64,000 nt of DNA from Kitasatospora kifunensis (GTDB taxonomy: Bacteria; Actinomycetota; Actinomycetes; Streptomycetales; Streptomycetaceae). Below the pieces are notes generated by a model, which was given only the letters and a program-made list of their open reading frames with translations, was not told the DNA's origin and made no database searches. The stretch is from contig NZ_JACHJV010000001.1 in NCBI RefSeq assembly GCF_014203855.1, positions 1,798,001 to 1,862,000 on the forward strand, in the 5' to 3' direction. Of this stretch, positions 35,460-45,115 are shown in pieces; positions within the stretch are counted from its first letter, which is position 1; each line of letters starts with the position of its first letter. The translations under genes and the position numbers were made by a program.

Positions 35460-36293
35460 TCAAGAGTTCGCGCGCGTCACGATCGAACCGCTCACCCGTC
35501 CACCACGGACCGGCCCCGCCGAGTCCTCAAGTACGCACGGAAGGAGGGGTTTTCTCCAGCTCGCCCCCGCCGCCTCGGCTCTCGCCAGCTGTCGCGCCGC
35601 CTCACTCGGACCGACGAAGGCGGCCAGCGCGAAGTGCGTCAACGTCGGTAGCAGATCCGGCAGTTCACTGTGCCGACCAGCAGCGATGTAGCGGTAGATG
35701 GTCGAATACATGCCGCCCACCACGCTGTCCACCAGCAACTCGCCCGAGACCCCGGTCGGCGGTGTCGGGCAGCCGGTGAACAACCGCCCCAGCCGCACCC
35801 GCAGTTGCTCGCGCACCAGACGTCCCGCCGGCCCCACCGCGTCCACCTCCACCACTGCCATGGTCGCGAAGGCCGGCACCTCCGCGAGGATCGCCAGCAC
35901 CACCCGCAACGCCGCGTGCACACCACCGCACCAGTCGCGCTGCGCCGCGAAGGCCTCCTCCATCCGCCGGATCACCACAGCCGTGCCGTGCCGGTGAGCG
36001 GCCAGGAAGGCCTCCTCCTTGCCGCTGAACTGCTCGTAGAAGACCGGCCTGGTGACGCCGGCCGCCTGGCAGATGTCGCTCACCCGGGCGCCCGAGTAGC
36101 CGTAGGCGGCCACCGTGTGCACCACGCCGTCCAGCAGCCGCTCACGCTGGGTGGCCGCCACCACCTCCGGCGGCAGCCGACTGGGGCCGCGCCGGATCGA
36201 GCGGGCCGGGTCGCGACCGCTGCGGGTACCGGGGAGGACGGCGTCCTCCGGGATGCCACCGACTTCAAGATTTATCTGCAACTTATGCACCAT
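35460..36293 (-). CDS. TetR-family regulator of the envelope locus
   Basis: 277 residues from ATG 36293, although AAGGG abuts this codon so the exact start is uncertain. The HTH (GYSGARVSDICQAAGVTRPVFYEQFSGKEE) lies at about 60-105 after a basic N-terminal extension; the C-terminal helical domain is followed by a 35-residue tail. It is the hub of the locus, with DUF6230/DUF6114 downstream and two secreted protein genes divergent from it. Confidence 0.88.
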   Translation of the reverse strand: MVHKLQINLEVGGIPEDAVLPGTRSGRDPARSIRRGPSRLPPEVVAATQRERLLDGVVHTVAAYGYSGARVSDICQAAGVTRPVFYEQFSGKEEAFLAAHRHGTAVVIRRMEEAFAAQRDWCGGVHAALRVVLAILAEVPAFATMAVVEVDAVGPAGRLVREQLRVRLGRLFTGCPTPPTGVSGELLVDSVVGGMYSTIYRYIAAGRHSELPDLLPTLTHFALAAFVGPSEAARQLARAEAAGASWRKPLLPCVLEDSAGPVRGGRVSGSIVTRANS

Positions 36294-36611
36294 CCCTTGA
36301 CGTTGGCCTGAGCCGGGGTTAGAACCTTCCCAGGTTTTCAATGTTTCGGCGCTGTTGCGACCCGGTCGCCGCGACGCCGATCTGCGGCCCGCCGGGCGGA
36401 TCCATCGGCCCGCTGGCGATGCTCCTGAATGAGCGTCAATTATCCTGCGCGGCACCGATTCTGGCGCTGGGTGGTGGCAGCCACCGGAGCAGCTGGACCG
36501 ACTCCGGACGCCGAACCGCCGAACTCGCTCGTGGCGCCGAGCGATTCGGCGGCTACCCGCGTGGCCGCGTCCGCACTCCCGTCCACCCACCGTGTCACGA
36601 GGAGTCCTGTC
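36294..36611. promoter_or_regulatory. 318-bp divergent promoter region
   Basis: No gene is supported; an in-frame extension of the secreted protein to 36429 lacks a ribosome-binding site. The interval contains an AT-rich GAGCGTCAATTATCCTG patch near 36432-36448 that may be promoter for the plus-strand genes. No clear palindrome was seen. Confidence 0.4.
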
Positions 36612-37541
36612 ATGCTTCGAACTGCCCTGTCCGTCAAGCGAATCATGCCCGCCATGGCGGCCGTGGCGAGCGCCGCGCTGCTGGCCACCGCCGCTCCCGC
36701 CCAAGCGGCGGCCACCACCCCTGGTGGTCCGTACACCGGGATGGGCAACTGCCCGGTCAGCTCACCCGCACTGAGCGACCCCACCAACCTCCAGGTGGGG
36801 TGCGTGGTGTCGGTCACCAACAACGGAAGCTTCACCATCGGCTCCACGACCGTGCCGCTCACCTCCCCGATCACGCTGCAGTTCGGGGTCTACCGGGGCA
36901 AGTCCACCCCGGTGGTCACCTTCCCCGACGGCAGCAAGGCCAACCAGTACGCCACCGTCGCGCCCACCGGCACCCAACTGCTGACCGCCCAGCCGGCCCA
37001 GATCACCATCCCCGGGATCATCAACTTCCTGCCCGGCATCACCAGTGTCTTCGCGCAGGTCGAACTCGCCGGGCCCATCACCGACTTCACTCCGCTGGCG
37101 GTCGGCGAGTCGTACCCGGTCTTCAAGCTGCCGGTCAAACTCCACCTCCACAACGTCCTCTTCGGCGACGACTGCTACATCGGCTCGGACAGCTCACCGA
37201 TCCTGCTCCAGCCGACCACCGGCACCACCGCCCCGCCCGCGCCCGCCCAGCCGATGACCGGGAGCCCGGGCACCCTCGCCGTGAAGGGCGACCCGCACGG
37301 GCACCACACGCTGATCGCCTCGTTCACCGATGCCACGTTGGTGGACAACACCTTCAGCGTGCCCGGCGCCTCGGGCTGCGGCCTCGGCGGCATCCTGGAT
37401 CCGATCATCGACTGGACCATGGGCATCCCCTCCGGCGCCGGGCAGGGCTCGGTCAGCTTCCAGCAGACCGACACCTCGCTCGCCCTGGACGGCAGCCTGA
37501 GCGACCTGACCGGCGCGCTGAACGCCTCGGCGGGCCAGTAG
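36612..37541 (+). CDS. Secreted protein of unknown function
   Basis: 309 residues from ATG 36612 with GAGGAG seven bases upstream. A Sec signal peptide (cleavage near AQA, residues 27-35) leads to a beta-rich exported domain with four cysteines (GNCPV, GCVVSV, DDCYIG, SGCGLGG) and hydrophobic stretches ITIPGIINFLPGI and LGGILDPIIDW. No enzyme motif is recognised. It is the first gene of a two-gene unit divergent from tetR, and its position links it to the DUF6230/DUF6114 membrane pair. Confidence 0.85.
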   Translation: MLRTALSVKRIMPAMAAVASAALLATAAPAQAAATTPGGPYTGMGNCPVSSPALSDPTNLQVGCVVSVTNNGSFTIGSTTVPLTSPITLQFGVYRGKSTPVVTFPDGSKANQYATVAPTGTQLLTAQPAQITIPGIINFLPGITSVFAQVELAGPITDFTPLAVGESYPVFKLPVKLHLHNVLFGDDCYIGSDSSPILLQPTTGTTAPPAPAQPMTGSPGTLAVKGDPHGHHTLIASFTDATLVDNTFSVPGASGCGLGGILDPIIDWTMGIPSGAGQGSVSFQQTDTSLALDGSLSDLTGALNASAGQ

Positions 37542-38285
<744 letters not shown>

Positions 38286-38303
38286 CATTACGTCAGGCAG
38301 CTC

Positions 38304-38340
38304 GCCCGCGGTGGGCGACGAGCAGTGGCCCACCGCGGGC
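38304..38340. terminator. Bidirectional terminator hairpin
   Basis: GCCCGCGGTGGGC (38304-38316) pairs perfectly with GCCCACCGCGGGC (38328-38340) between the convergent secreted protein and flavoprotein genes. Confidence 0.85.
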
Positions 38341-38348
38341 GGACCCTC

Positions 38349-39797
38349 TCAAAGCCTGGCGGCCGCCTTCCGGGCGGCCACCAGGACCGGGTCCCAGACC
38401 GGCGAGAACGGCGGGGCGTAGGCCAGGTCCTGGAAGATCAGCTCCTGCACCGTGAGTCGGGAACCCAGCGCCATCGCGGCGATGTCGATCCGCTTCGCCG
38501 CGCCGGCGCCGCCGACGATCTGCAGGCCGAGCAGCCGACCACTGCCCTGCTCGGCCAGCAGCTTGACGGTCATCCAGGCCGCGCCCGGGTAGTAACCGGC
38601 CTGCGCGGTCGACTCGACGACGGTGGCGGTCCAGCGCAGGCCCGCCGCCGTCGCCTCGCGTTCGTTCAAGCCGGTCCTGGCGATCTCCAGGTCGCAGATC
38701 TTGGTGATCGCCGTGCCCACCACACCGGGGAAGGCCGCCTCGCCGCCACCCAGGTTGGTGCCGATCACCAGGCCGTGCTTGTTGGCGTGGGTGCCGAGCG
38801 CGACGTGCTGGTGGCGCCCGGAGACCAGGTGGCGCACCTCCACGCAGTCCCCGCCCGCCCAGAGCCCGGGCAGCGGTGCGCCCGCGCCGTCCAGCACCCG
38901 CATCCGCTCGTCGGTGCGCAACCCGCCGTGCACGCCCAACGGCAGGTCGGCGGCGCGGGCCAGCGCGGTGCGCGGGCGGACCCCGAGGCCGAGCACCACC
39001 AGATCGGCCGGGTGCTCACCCGCCGTACTGCGGACCGCGCGCGGGCGCCCGTCCGGGCCGAGCAGCACCTCGGTGGCCTCGGCGCCCGGGATCACCTCGA
39101 TGCCCAACTCGGCCATGCCGCGCCGGACCAGCGCGCCCATCTCCGGGTCGAGTCCGGGCATCGGCTCGGGCGTACGGTGCACCAGCGTGACCCGGTGGCC
39201 GCGCCGCAGCATGGCCTCCGCCATCTCGATGCCGATGTAGCCGCCACCGACCACCACGGCCCGGCGCGGCCGCTCGGCAGGCTCGCCATCGAGGGTGTCG
39301 TGGGTGCCCAGGGTGTCGTGGGTGCCCAGGGTGCCGAGGGTGCCCAGGGTGCCGAGGGTGTCGAGCAGGGCCTGGCCGTCCGGCAGGGTGTGGGCGGTGT
39401 GCACGCCGGGCGCGTCGAAGCCCGGCAGCGCGGGGCGCACCGGCTCCGCGCCGGTGGCGATGACCAGGTGGTCGTAGGCCGTCCACTGCTCGGCGCCGGT
39501 GTCCAGGTCACGGCTGCGCACCCGGCGCCCGTCCGGGTCCAGCGCGGTCACCTCGGTGCGCAGCCGCAGGTCGATGCCACGGGCGCGGTGCTGCTCGGGC
39601 GTGCGGGCGATCAACTCCGCGGCCTCGGCGACCTCGCCGCCGACCCAGTACGGGATTCCGCAGGCCGAGTAGGAGGTGACCGAGCCGCGCTCGAAGGCGG
39701 TGATCCGCAGCTCCTCGGGGCCACGCCTCCGCCTGGCCTGTGAGGCGGCCGACATACCGGCCGCGTCCGCGCCGATGATCACCAGATGCTCCGTCAT
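38349..39797 (-). CDS. FAD-dependent pyridine nucleotide-disulfide oxidoreductase, CoA-disulfide reductase-like
   Basis: 482 residues from ATG 39797 with GGGAG five bases upstream. The FAD motif GADAAGMSAA, the single redox Cys in SYSACGIPYWVGG, the NAD(P) motif VVVGGGYIGIEMAEAM and the GLWAGGDCVEV strand define the CoA-disulfide reductase / NADH oxidase branch. Between the FAD and NAD domains lies a 9-bp-periodic repeat encoding LGT units (DNA about 39294-39365) that relatives would not be expected to have. It is divergent from a LysR regulator. Confidence 0.92.
   Translation of the reverse strand: MTEHLVIIGADAAGMSAASQARRRRGPEELRITAFERGSVTSYSACGIPYWVGGEVAEAAELIARTPEQHRARGIDLRLRTEVTALDPDGRRVRSRDLDTGAEQWTAYDHLVIATGAEPVRPALPGFDAPGVHTAHTLPDGQALLDTLGTLGTLGTLGTHDTLGTHDTLDGEPAERPRRAVVVGGGYIGIEMAEAMLRRGHRVTLVHRTPEPMPGLDPEMGALVRRGMAELGIEVIPGAEATEVLLGPDGRPRAVRSTAGEHPADLVVLGLGVRPRTALARAADLPLGVHGGLRTDERMRVLDGAGAPLPGLWAGGDCVEVRHLVSGRHQHVALGTHANKHGLVIGTNLGGGEAAFPGVVGTAITKICDLEIARTGLNEREATAAGLRWTATVVESTAQAGYYPGAAWMTVKLLAEQGSGRLLGLQIVGGAGAAKRIDIAAMALGSRLTVQELIFQDLAYAPPFSPVWDPVLVAARKAAARL
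39294..39365. repeat. 9-bp coding microsatellite (Leu-Gly-Thr units)
   Basis: Units such as GTGCCCAGG, GTGTCGTGG and GTGCCGAGG are tandemly repeated about eight times in frame inside the flavoprotein gene. Confidence 0.8.
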
Positions 39798-39917
39798 GCC
39801 CGCTCCCGTTCTGTACGTCTGTCGGTGCGTGCCCGGATGTGTCCGGACCTGCCCGTACACGGATACCGCCACCGCTCACACTCGCGAGAGCCCGCGGACC
39901 CTCCTTAGACTTTCACG

Positions 39918-41030
39918 ATGATCACCTCGCGTCAGCTCGAGTACGTCCGCGCCGTGGCCCGGGAACTGCACTTCACCCGCGCGGCACAGGTGCTCGGCAT
40001 CGCCCAGCCCGCGCTCTCCCAGCAGATCCGCAAGCTGGAACGACAGCTTGGCGTACTGCTGTTCGAGCGGAGCAATCATCGGGTCGAGCTGACGGCCGCC
40101 GGGGCCGCGTTACTCGCCGGCGCGGAACGGATCCTGGCCGACCTCGCCACGGTCGAGCAGGAGTTGCGCGGCTGGGCGGATGGCACCCTGGGACGGATCC
40201 GGCTGGGCAGCCTGCCCGGACTGACCAGCCGACTGGCCCGGGTGCTGCGCGAGTTCGGCGCGGCCTACCCCAGGGTGGAGGTGGAGCTGCGGGAGCTGAC
40301 CACCGCGGAGATGACGCTCGCGCTGCGGGCGGGGCAGTTGGACGTGGCCATCGTGGCACGCCACGCGGGAAAGACCGAGACCGACGGGGACGGGCTGGTC
40401 TACCGCGCGCTCGGCGCCGAGCCACTGGTACTGATCAGCGCGGCCACGGTCGGCGAACCCGGGTCCGCCCAGCCCAGCCCCCGACCTGCGTGCACCCAAA
40501 CCACCTGCGCCCAGGCCACGTACGCCCAGGCCACGTCCGTCGAACCGGCTCCCGCTGAACCCGCGATCGCACCCGCACCCGCTCCCCCGCCCGCTCCCAC
40601 TCCCCCGCCTGCCCCCACGCCCCCGCCTACTCCCACGCCCGCGCTCGCCCTCGCTCTCGCGTTCGCCGAGCCGCCGGTGCCACTGGCGACGCTGCACGGC
40701 ACCGATCTGGTCGGCTACCCGGTCGGGTCGACCGTGCGGGACATCGTCATGGCGGCGCTCAGCCTGGTCGGGGCCACTCCCCGGTTCCGCTTCGAGACCC
40801 GCGATCCGTCGGCCGCCCGAGCGCTGGCCGCCTTCGGCGTGGCCGCCGCGATCGTGCCGCGCTCGGTGGCCGAAGGCCCCGGTCACCCGGTCCGGATCCG
40901 CCGGTTGACCCCGGAGCCGCAGTGGACGCCCACCCTGGCCTGGTCGGCGGAGCGGCGCCCGGGCTCGGCCCTGGCCGCCTTCCTCGACTTCGCCGGCGGC
41001 CATCCGGCCTTGGCGACGCCCATGCCCTGA
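39918..41030 (+). CDS. LysR-family regulator with a Pro/Ala/Thr-rich insertion
   Basis: 370 residues from ATG 39918. The N-terminal HTH (LHFTRAAQVLGIAQPALSQQIRKLERQLG) and the first half of the effector-binding domain (to about residue 185) are normal, then about 75 residues of low-complexity sequence (AQATYAQATS, then PAPPPAPTPPPAPT) interrupt it before the second half resumes (LATLHGTDLVGYPVGS). LysR proteins are usually about 300 residues, so the insertion accounts for the extra length. It is divergent from the flavoprotein gene, its likely target. Confidence 0.9.
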   Translation: MITSRQLEYVRAVARELHFTRAAQVLGIAQPALSQQIRKLERQLGVLLFERSNHRVELTAAGAALLAGAERILADLATVEQELRGWADGTLGRIRLGSLPGLTSRLARVLREFGAAYPRVEVELRELTTAEMTLALRAGQLDVAIVARHAGKTETDGDGLVYRALGAEPLVLISAATVGEPGSAQPSPRPACTQTTCAQATYAQATSVEPAPAEPAIAPAPAPPPAPTPPPAPTPPPTPTPALALALAFAEPPVPLATLHGTDLVGYPVGSTVRDIVMAALSLVGATPRFRFETRDPSAARALAAFGVAAAIVPRSVAEGPGHPVRIRRLTPEPQWTPTLAWSAERRPGSALAAFLDFAGGHPALATPMP

Positions 41031-41094
41031 TCGGCACGCCCATGCCGTGACCGGCGACGCCCATGCCCTGATCGGCGACGCCCATGCCGTGACC
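41012..41094. repeat. Tandem array of four ~21-bp units over the lysR stop
   Basis: Units at 41012-41032, 41033-41052, 41053-41073 and 41074-41094 follow GGCGACGCCCATGCC(C/G)TGA(T/C)C, alternating between two variants. The lysR stop codon lies in the first unit. Confidence 0.85.
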
Positions 41095-41156
41095 GGACCA
41101 CAGTCGATCGACGATTGGGTCAACTGGCGCAGAAGTATTGACATGGCCTGGATTAA

Positions 41157-41173
41157 TAAAGAAACTTTCCTAA
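41157..41173. promoter_or_regulatory. AAAGAAACTTTCC imperfect palindrome upstream of the GH8 gene
   Basis: TAAAGAAACTTTCCTAA is symmetric around C41165 at 6 of 8 arm positions, in an AT-rich stretch 48 bp before the GH8 start. It resembles repressor sites before Streptomyces polysaccharide-hydrolase genes; the assignment is tentative. Confidence 0.5.
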
Positions 41174-41221
41174 CTTTCGGCTCCACTCCTCAGCTCACTT
41201 CTCACCCCACAAGGAGAATTG

Positions 41222-42472
41222 ATGCCCCGTCGGATCGCCGCTCCCGCCGCCCGCTCCATACTCGCCGCCAGCACGGCGCTGGCCACCACCGCCCTCGGCC
41301 TCGGCCTGGCCGGCGCCGCCCCCGCCATGGCGGCCGGCCCCGCACACGCCTTTCCCAGTCACACCGCCTACCAGGTCGGCGTCATGCCCTCGGCCTCGCA
41401 GTCCAGCCGCGACGCGGCGGTGGAGAAGCAGTACGACTCCTGGAAGTCGACCTATCTGCACCACGGTTGCGCGAGCAACGAGTACTACGTCTCCACCAAG
41501 GGCGACAGCGACGCCCCCAACAACGGCCCGGTCTCCGAGGGCCAGGGCTACGGCATGAACATCGTGCCGCTGATGGCTGGCTACGACGCCAACGCGCAGA
41601 GCGAGTTCAACGGCCTGTGGCAGCTGGTCAAGGACCACAAGGACCAGTACGGCCTGATGCAGTGGAAGTTGGACGGCAAGACCTGCAAGTACGCCGACCA
41701 GAACACGCCCGACGGCGCCACCGACGGCGACCTCGACATCGGCTACGGCCTCATTCTGGCTGACAAGCAGTGGGGCGGCTACAGCGCCGACGCCAAGGCC
41801 TGGCTGGCCGCCTTCTACGCCCACGACGTCGCCCCCGACGGGCACTTGAAGTGCGAGGACGACGGTCCGAACACCGACACCCGACCGTCCGACATGATGC
41901 TCGACCACCTGCGCGCCTTCGCCGCCTACGACACCTCGCACGACTGGAACAAGGTGGTCCAGCGCACCGAGGCCGTGATCAGCGAGTTCACCAAGGCCCA
42001 CTCCCCCAGCGGCGGGCTGCTCTCCGACTTCGTGGTGAACGCCAACACCACCAGCCCCAAGCCCGCGCCCGCCGACTACCAGGAGGACCAGCCGGACAAC
42101 ATCGTCGGCTACAACTCCATCCGGGTCCCCTGGCACCTGGGCACCGACGCACTGCTCTACGGCGGCAGCGCGGCGGCGGTCTCGCTGAGCACCGCCAAGC
42201 TCGAATCCGCCTGCCTGAAGAAGGAGTCGGGCGGAAACCCGCAGAACGTCTACCCCCACACCAACCTCAACTGCACCCCGTACAGCACCAGCGACCAGGC
42301 CGAGGAGGCCGGCGACTCGGTGGGCCCGGCCGCGATGGCGGCCGGTGACCAGGCCTGGACGGACGCGATCTGGAAGCAGCTGAGCCAGAACCCGTTCGGC
42401 GACGGCTACTTCGGCGAGACCATCAAGACGCTGGTCTACCTGGTGATGGCCGGCGACTACTGGCGGCCGTAA
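41222..42472 (+). CDS. Secreted glycoside hydrolase family 8 enzyme
   Basis: 416 residues from ATG 41222 with AAGGAG five bases upstream. A signal peptide (cleavage near AMA, residue 38) precedes the GH8 catalytic domain: the acid Glu in VSEGQGYGMNI (Glu106) and the Asp-rich ATDGDLDIGYGL loop (about 167-178). GH8 enzymes are inverting endoglucanases, chitosanases, licheninases or xylanases; the specificity cannot be fixed by eye. No carbohydrate-binding module is attached. An operator-like palindrome upstream suggests oligosaccharide induction. Confidence 0.92.
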   Translation: MPRRIAAPAARSILAASTALATTALGLGLAGAAPAMAAGPAHAFPSHTAYQVGVMPSASQSSRDAAVEKQYDSWKSTYLHHGCASNEYYVSTKGDSDAPNNGPVSEGQGYGMNIVPLMAGYDANAQSEFNGLWQLVKDHKDQYGLMQWKLDGKTCKYADQNTPDGATDGDLDIGYGLILADKQWGGYSADAKAWLAAFYAHDVAPDGHLKCEDDGPNTDTRPSDMMLDHLRAFAAYDTSHDWNKVVQRTEAVISEFTKAHSPSGGLLSDFVVNANTTSPKPAPADYQEDQPDNIVGYNSIRVPWHLGTDALLYGGSAAAVSLSTAKLESACLKKESGGNPQNVYPHTNLNCTPYSTSDQAEEAGDSVGPAAMAAGDQAWTDAIWKQLSQNPFGDGYFGETIKTLVYLVMAGDYWRP

Positions 42473-42477
42473 CAACG

Positions 42478-42518
42478 CGCCGTCCGGCAAGCTGACCTGG
42501 TCGGCTCGCCGGACGGCG
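42478..42518. terminator. Bidirectional terminator between GH8 and GNAT genes
   Basis: CGCCGTCCGGC (42478-42488) pairs with GCCGGACGGCG (42508-42518); the loop can extend the stem through AGC/GCT and GACC/GGTC with small bulges. Confidence 0.8.
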
Positions 42519-42521
42519 TAC

Positions 42522-43025
42522 TCAGCTCGCCGGGCGCTCGCGGACGTGCAGGTGGGCCTCGGTCGGGAACGGCGGCTTGGGCGGAACCACCGCCGTCAGC
42601 CCGTAGCCCGTCTTCTGCGCCACCCGGCAGGACGCCGCGTTGTCCAAGTGGTGGAACAACTCCAGGCGCTCCACCGGGAATTCGGCGAACGCCCAGTCGG
42701 TCAGCACCGCAAGCGCCCGTGGCGCGAGGCCACGGCCGCGTGCCGGACCCGCCGTCCAGTAGCCCACCTCGGCCGCGGGCGCCTCGGGATCGGGCCGCTT
42801 GAGCACACTCTGACCGAGGAGCTCGCCGCCCACCAGCACCGCGAACGCGAACCGCTCGCCGCGCTCCCACCCCTGGCGCTGGGCCGCCAACCACTGCTCG
42901 GCCTGCGCCTGGCTGGCCACCGGCAGCGTGTCCACCGAGGCCGCGGCCGCGAGCACGGCCTGCGCGTCCTCCTCGCCCCAGGGGCGCAGCAGCAGGCCGT
43001 CCGGGCCGGTCAAGGTCAGTGTCAT
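42522..43025 (-). CDS. GNAT-family N-acetyltransferase
   Basis: 167 residues from ATG 43025 with GGGGGAG upstream. It is a RimJ/RimL-like GNAT: LLLRPWGEEDAQAV at the N-terminus, acetyl-CoA loop GPARGRGLAPRAL, and C-terminal HHLDNAASCRVAQKTGYGL. The acceptor is unknown (protein N-terminus, aminoglycoside-like or other amine). Confidence 0.9.
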   Translation of the reverse strand: MTLTLTGPDGLLLRPWGEEDAQAVLAAAASVDTLPVASQAQAEQWLAAQRQGWERGERFAFAVLVGGELLGQSVLKRPDPEAPAAEVGYWTAGPARGRGLAPRALAVLTDWAFAEFPVERLELFHHLDNAASCRVAQKTGYGLTAVVPPKPPFPTEAHLHVRERPAS

Positions 43026-43225
43026 GTTTCTCCCCCGTCTCTTTGGTCCATTGGATCACGGTGGTCACTCCCGCGCGGTAGCGGCTATGCCCCAGGGGAG
43101 CTCTGCGGAGTTCTTACGAACCGCGAACGGGCGACTCGGCGACAGCAGTTCGCGCCCCGTCGCCGGTTAGCGTGGCGAAGCGCCAACGGCCTGGCGCCCA
43201 CCAACCCCTCCGAGGAGAGACCGCC

Positions 43226-44365
43226 ATGCGCTCCATCCTGCGTACCACCAGCGTCCTGGCTGCCGCCGGGGCCGCGCTCGCCGCCACCGTGCTGGGGATC
43301 GGCCCCGCCTCGGCCAGCGACCAGCAACAGCACTACGCCGCACCGGTGTTCGTGCAGAGCGACAGCCCTGACGGCAACACCGTTGTGGCCTACCACAGGG
43401 CGGCGGACGGCAGCCTGCACCAGGCCGGCGTGTACGCCACCGGCGGCCGCGGCGGAGTGCTGGCCGGTTCGATGGTCGACCACCTCGCCTCACAGGGCTC
43501 GCTGGCCTACGACGCGCGCCACCGGCTGCTCTACGCGGTGAACGCGGGCAGCGACACCGTCACCGTCTTCGCCGTCCACGGCGACCGGCTGGAGCGGCGC
43601 CAGGTGCTGGCCAGCGGCGGCAGCTTCCCGGTCGGCGTCGCGGTCCACGGTGACCAGGTCTACCTGCTCAACGCGCTCGACGGCGGCTCGGTGCAGGGCT
43701 TCCGACGAGTCGGCGAGCAGCTGCGGCCACTGGCCGACCAGCACCGCGTACTCGGCCTGGACCCGTCCGCCATACCGCAGTTCACCCACACCCCCGGGCA
43801 GCTCGCGGTCACCCCGGACGGGCACGCGCTGGTGGTCACCACCAAGGCCGGCGGCCAGAGCATCGACGTCTTCCCGCTCGGCCCCGGCGGCGCGCTCGCC
43901 CCCACCCCGGTGGTGAACGCCGAGCCGGGCGCGGTGCCGTTCGGCTTCGTCTTCGACGCCCGCGGCCACCTGCAGGTCACCGAGGCCGGCCCGAACGCGG
44001 TGGCCACCTTCGCCATCGGCCGCGACGGACACCTCACCCCCCTCGGCCAGACACCCACCGGCCAGGCCGCAACCTGCTGGCTGGCCACGGCCGGTGGCCA
44101 CCTCTACGCCTCCAACGCAGGCAGCGCGAGCCTGTCCACCTTCGGGAGCGACACCCACGGCGCGCTCACCCCCCTCGGCAACACCCCCACCGACCCGGGC
44201 ACCGTGGACGCGGCAGCATCCGCTGACGGGCACTACCTCTACGTGCAGACGGGCGGCAAGGGCGTGGTGGACGAGTTCCGGGTACGGGCGGACGGCGCAC
44301 TGAGCCGCGTCGGCTCGGTCACGGTGCCGGGTGGGGTGGGCGGCGAGGGGATCGTGGCACTCTGA
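43226..44365 (+). CDS. Secreted beta-propeller protein of the lactonase (YVTN/6-phosphogluconolactonase-like) family
   Basis: 379 residues from ATG 43226 with GAGGAG upstream. A signal peptide (cleavage near ASA-SD, residue 31) is followed by repeated propeller blades with motifs such as LLYAVNAGSDTVTVF, GHALVVTTKAGGQSIDVF, GHLQVTEAGPNAVATF and HLYASNAGSASLSTF. The fold is clear; lactonase activity is not, because exported members have various or unknown substrates. Confidence 0.88.
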   Translation: MRSILRTTSVLAAAGAALAATVLGIGPASASDQQQHYAAPVFVQSDSPDGNTVVAYHRAADGSLHQAGVYATGGRGGVLAGSMVDHLASQGSLAYDARHRLLYAVNAGSDTVTVFAVHGDRLERRQVLASGGSFPVGVAVHGDQVYLLNALDGGSVQGFRRVGEQLRPLADQHRVLGLDPSAIPQFTHTPGQLAVTPDGHALVVTTKAGGQSIDVFPLGPGGALAPTPVVNAEPGAVPFGFVFDARGHLQVTEAGPNAVATFAIGRDGHLTPLGQTPTGQAATCWLATAGGHLYASNAGSASLSTFGSDTHGALTPLGNTPTDPGTVDAAASADGHYLYVQTGGKGVVDEFRVRADGALSRVGSVTVPGGVGGEGIVAL

Positions 44366-44464
44366 CCGCTGCTGTGAGCGCATAGACGGCCCGCCGCTTG
44401 GATGGGTGCGGCGGGACTCCCCGCGCCAGCGACTCTCGATCAGCTCCACCGCTCGCGCCGTGCT

Positions 44465-44498
44465 GCCGTCCTCCCCCCACCCTGCGGGTGCGGACCGC
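44465..44498 (-). repeat. Dispersed GGTCCGCACCC...GGGGGAGGACGGC element, copy in non-coding DNA
   Basis: Nearly identical to 45155-45187 (one C more in the C-run). Reading on the minus strand it starts GCGGTCCGCACCCGCAGGG and ends GGGGGAGGACGGC. Confidence 0.75.
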
Positions 44499-44542
44499 TC
44501 TCGCCACGGAGGTTGGCGTGTCTTCGGCGCTAACCTGGCTCC

Positions 44543-45046
44543 GTGACGCAGCAAATGAGCACGGTGGTGTTGATGTGCGGTCTTCCGGGAGCAGGCAAGA
44601 CCACCTACGCGACGGAACTGACCCGACGCGGCTACGTGCGACTCTCCATCGACGAGGTGGTCTGGCAACGGCTCGGGCAGCGCGATGCCGGCCTGGTGCT
44701 GGAGGAGGAAGCGTTCGACCAGCTCAAGGAGGAGGTCCGCAGCGAACAGCGGCAGGAACTGGTCGAGCTGATGCTGGCCGGGCGCGATGTAGTGGTGGAC
44801 TACAGCTTCTGGAGCCGCGCCGCCCGCGATGATTACAAGGCACTGATCGAGAGCCACGGCTGCCAGTGGGAACTGGTCCATCTCAAGGCCGACCGGACGA
44901 CGCTGGAGCGTCGCCTCGAGGTCCGCAACGGCGAGGACGGCGCCAACTCCGTCACCGTGGATGAGAAGCTCTTCAACCGCTACCTGGCCAACTTCGAGGA
45001 GCCAAACGGAGAGGGCGAGCAGGTCTTCGTCCAGTCCTGGACTTGA
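44543..45046 (+). CDS. P-loop kinase (AAA_33 / zeta-toxin-like small kinase)
   Basis: 167 residues from GTG 44543, with ATG 44555 as alternative. A TAACCT -10 candidate (44531-44536) ends six bases before the GTG, so translation from a leaderless mRNA is likely. Walker A GLPGAGKTT (about 13-21) is followed by a DEVVW acidic site, a VVDYSFWSR strand and a lid region with arginines (TTLERRLEVRN). Family members phosphorylate small molecules; a toxin role is not supported because no antitoxin gene is adjacent. Confidence 0.85.
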   Translation: MTQQMSTVVLMCGLPGAGKTTYATELTRRGYVRLSIDEVVWQRLGQRDAGLVLEEEAFDQLKEEVRSEQRQELVELMLAGRDVVVDYSFWSRAARDDYKALIESHGCQWELVHLKADRTTLERRLEVRNGEDGANSVTVDEKLFNRYLANFEEPNGEGEQVFVQSWT

Positions 45047-45066
45047 GCCTGGAGCCGTGCGGCAGG

Positions 45067-45097
45067 GAGGGGACGCCCGCCTCGGCGGAGTCCCCTC
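45067..45097. terminator. Bidirectional terminator hairpin
   Basis: GAGGGGAC (45067-45074) pairs with GTCCCCTC (45090-45097), with an inner CCGCC/GGCGG pairing, between the convergent kinase and EamA genes. Confidence 0.75.
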
Positions 45098-45115
45098 TCA
45101 CCGACGGTCAGAGCG

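Noticed and set aside
44543..45046. Zeta-type toxin of a toxin-antitoxin system
   Set aside because: The P-loop fold is similar, but there is no adjacent small antitoxin gene and the gene stands alone.
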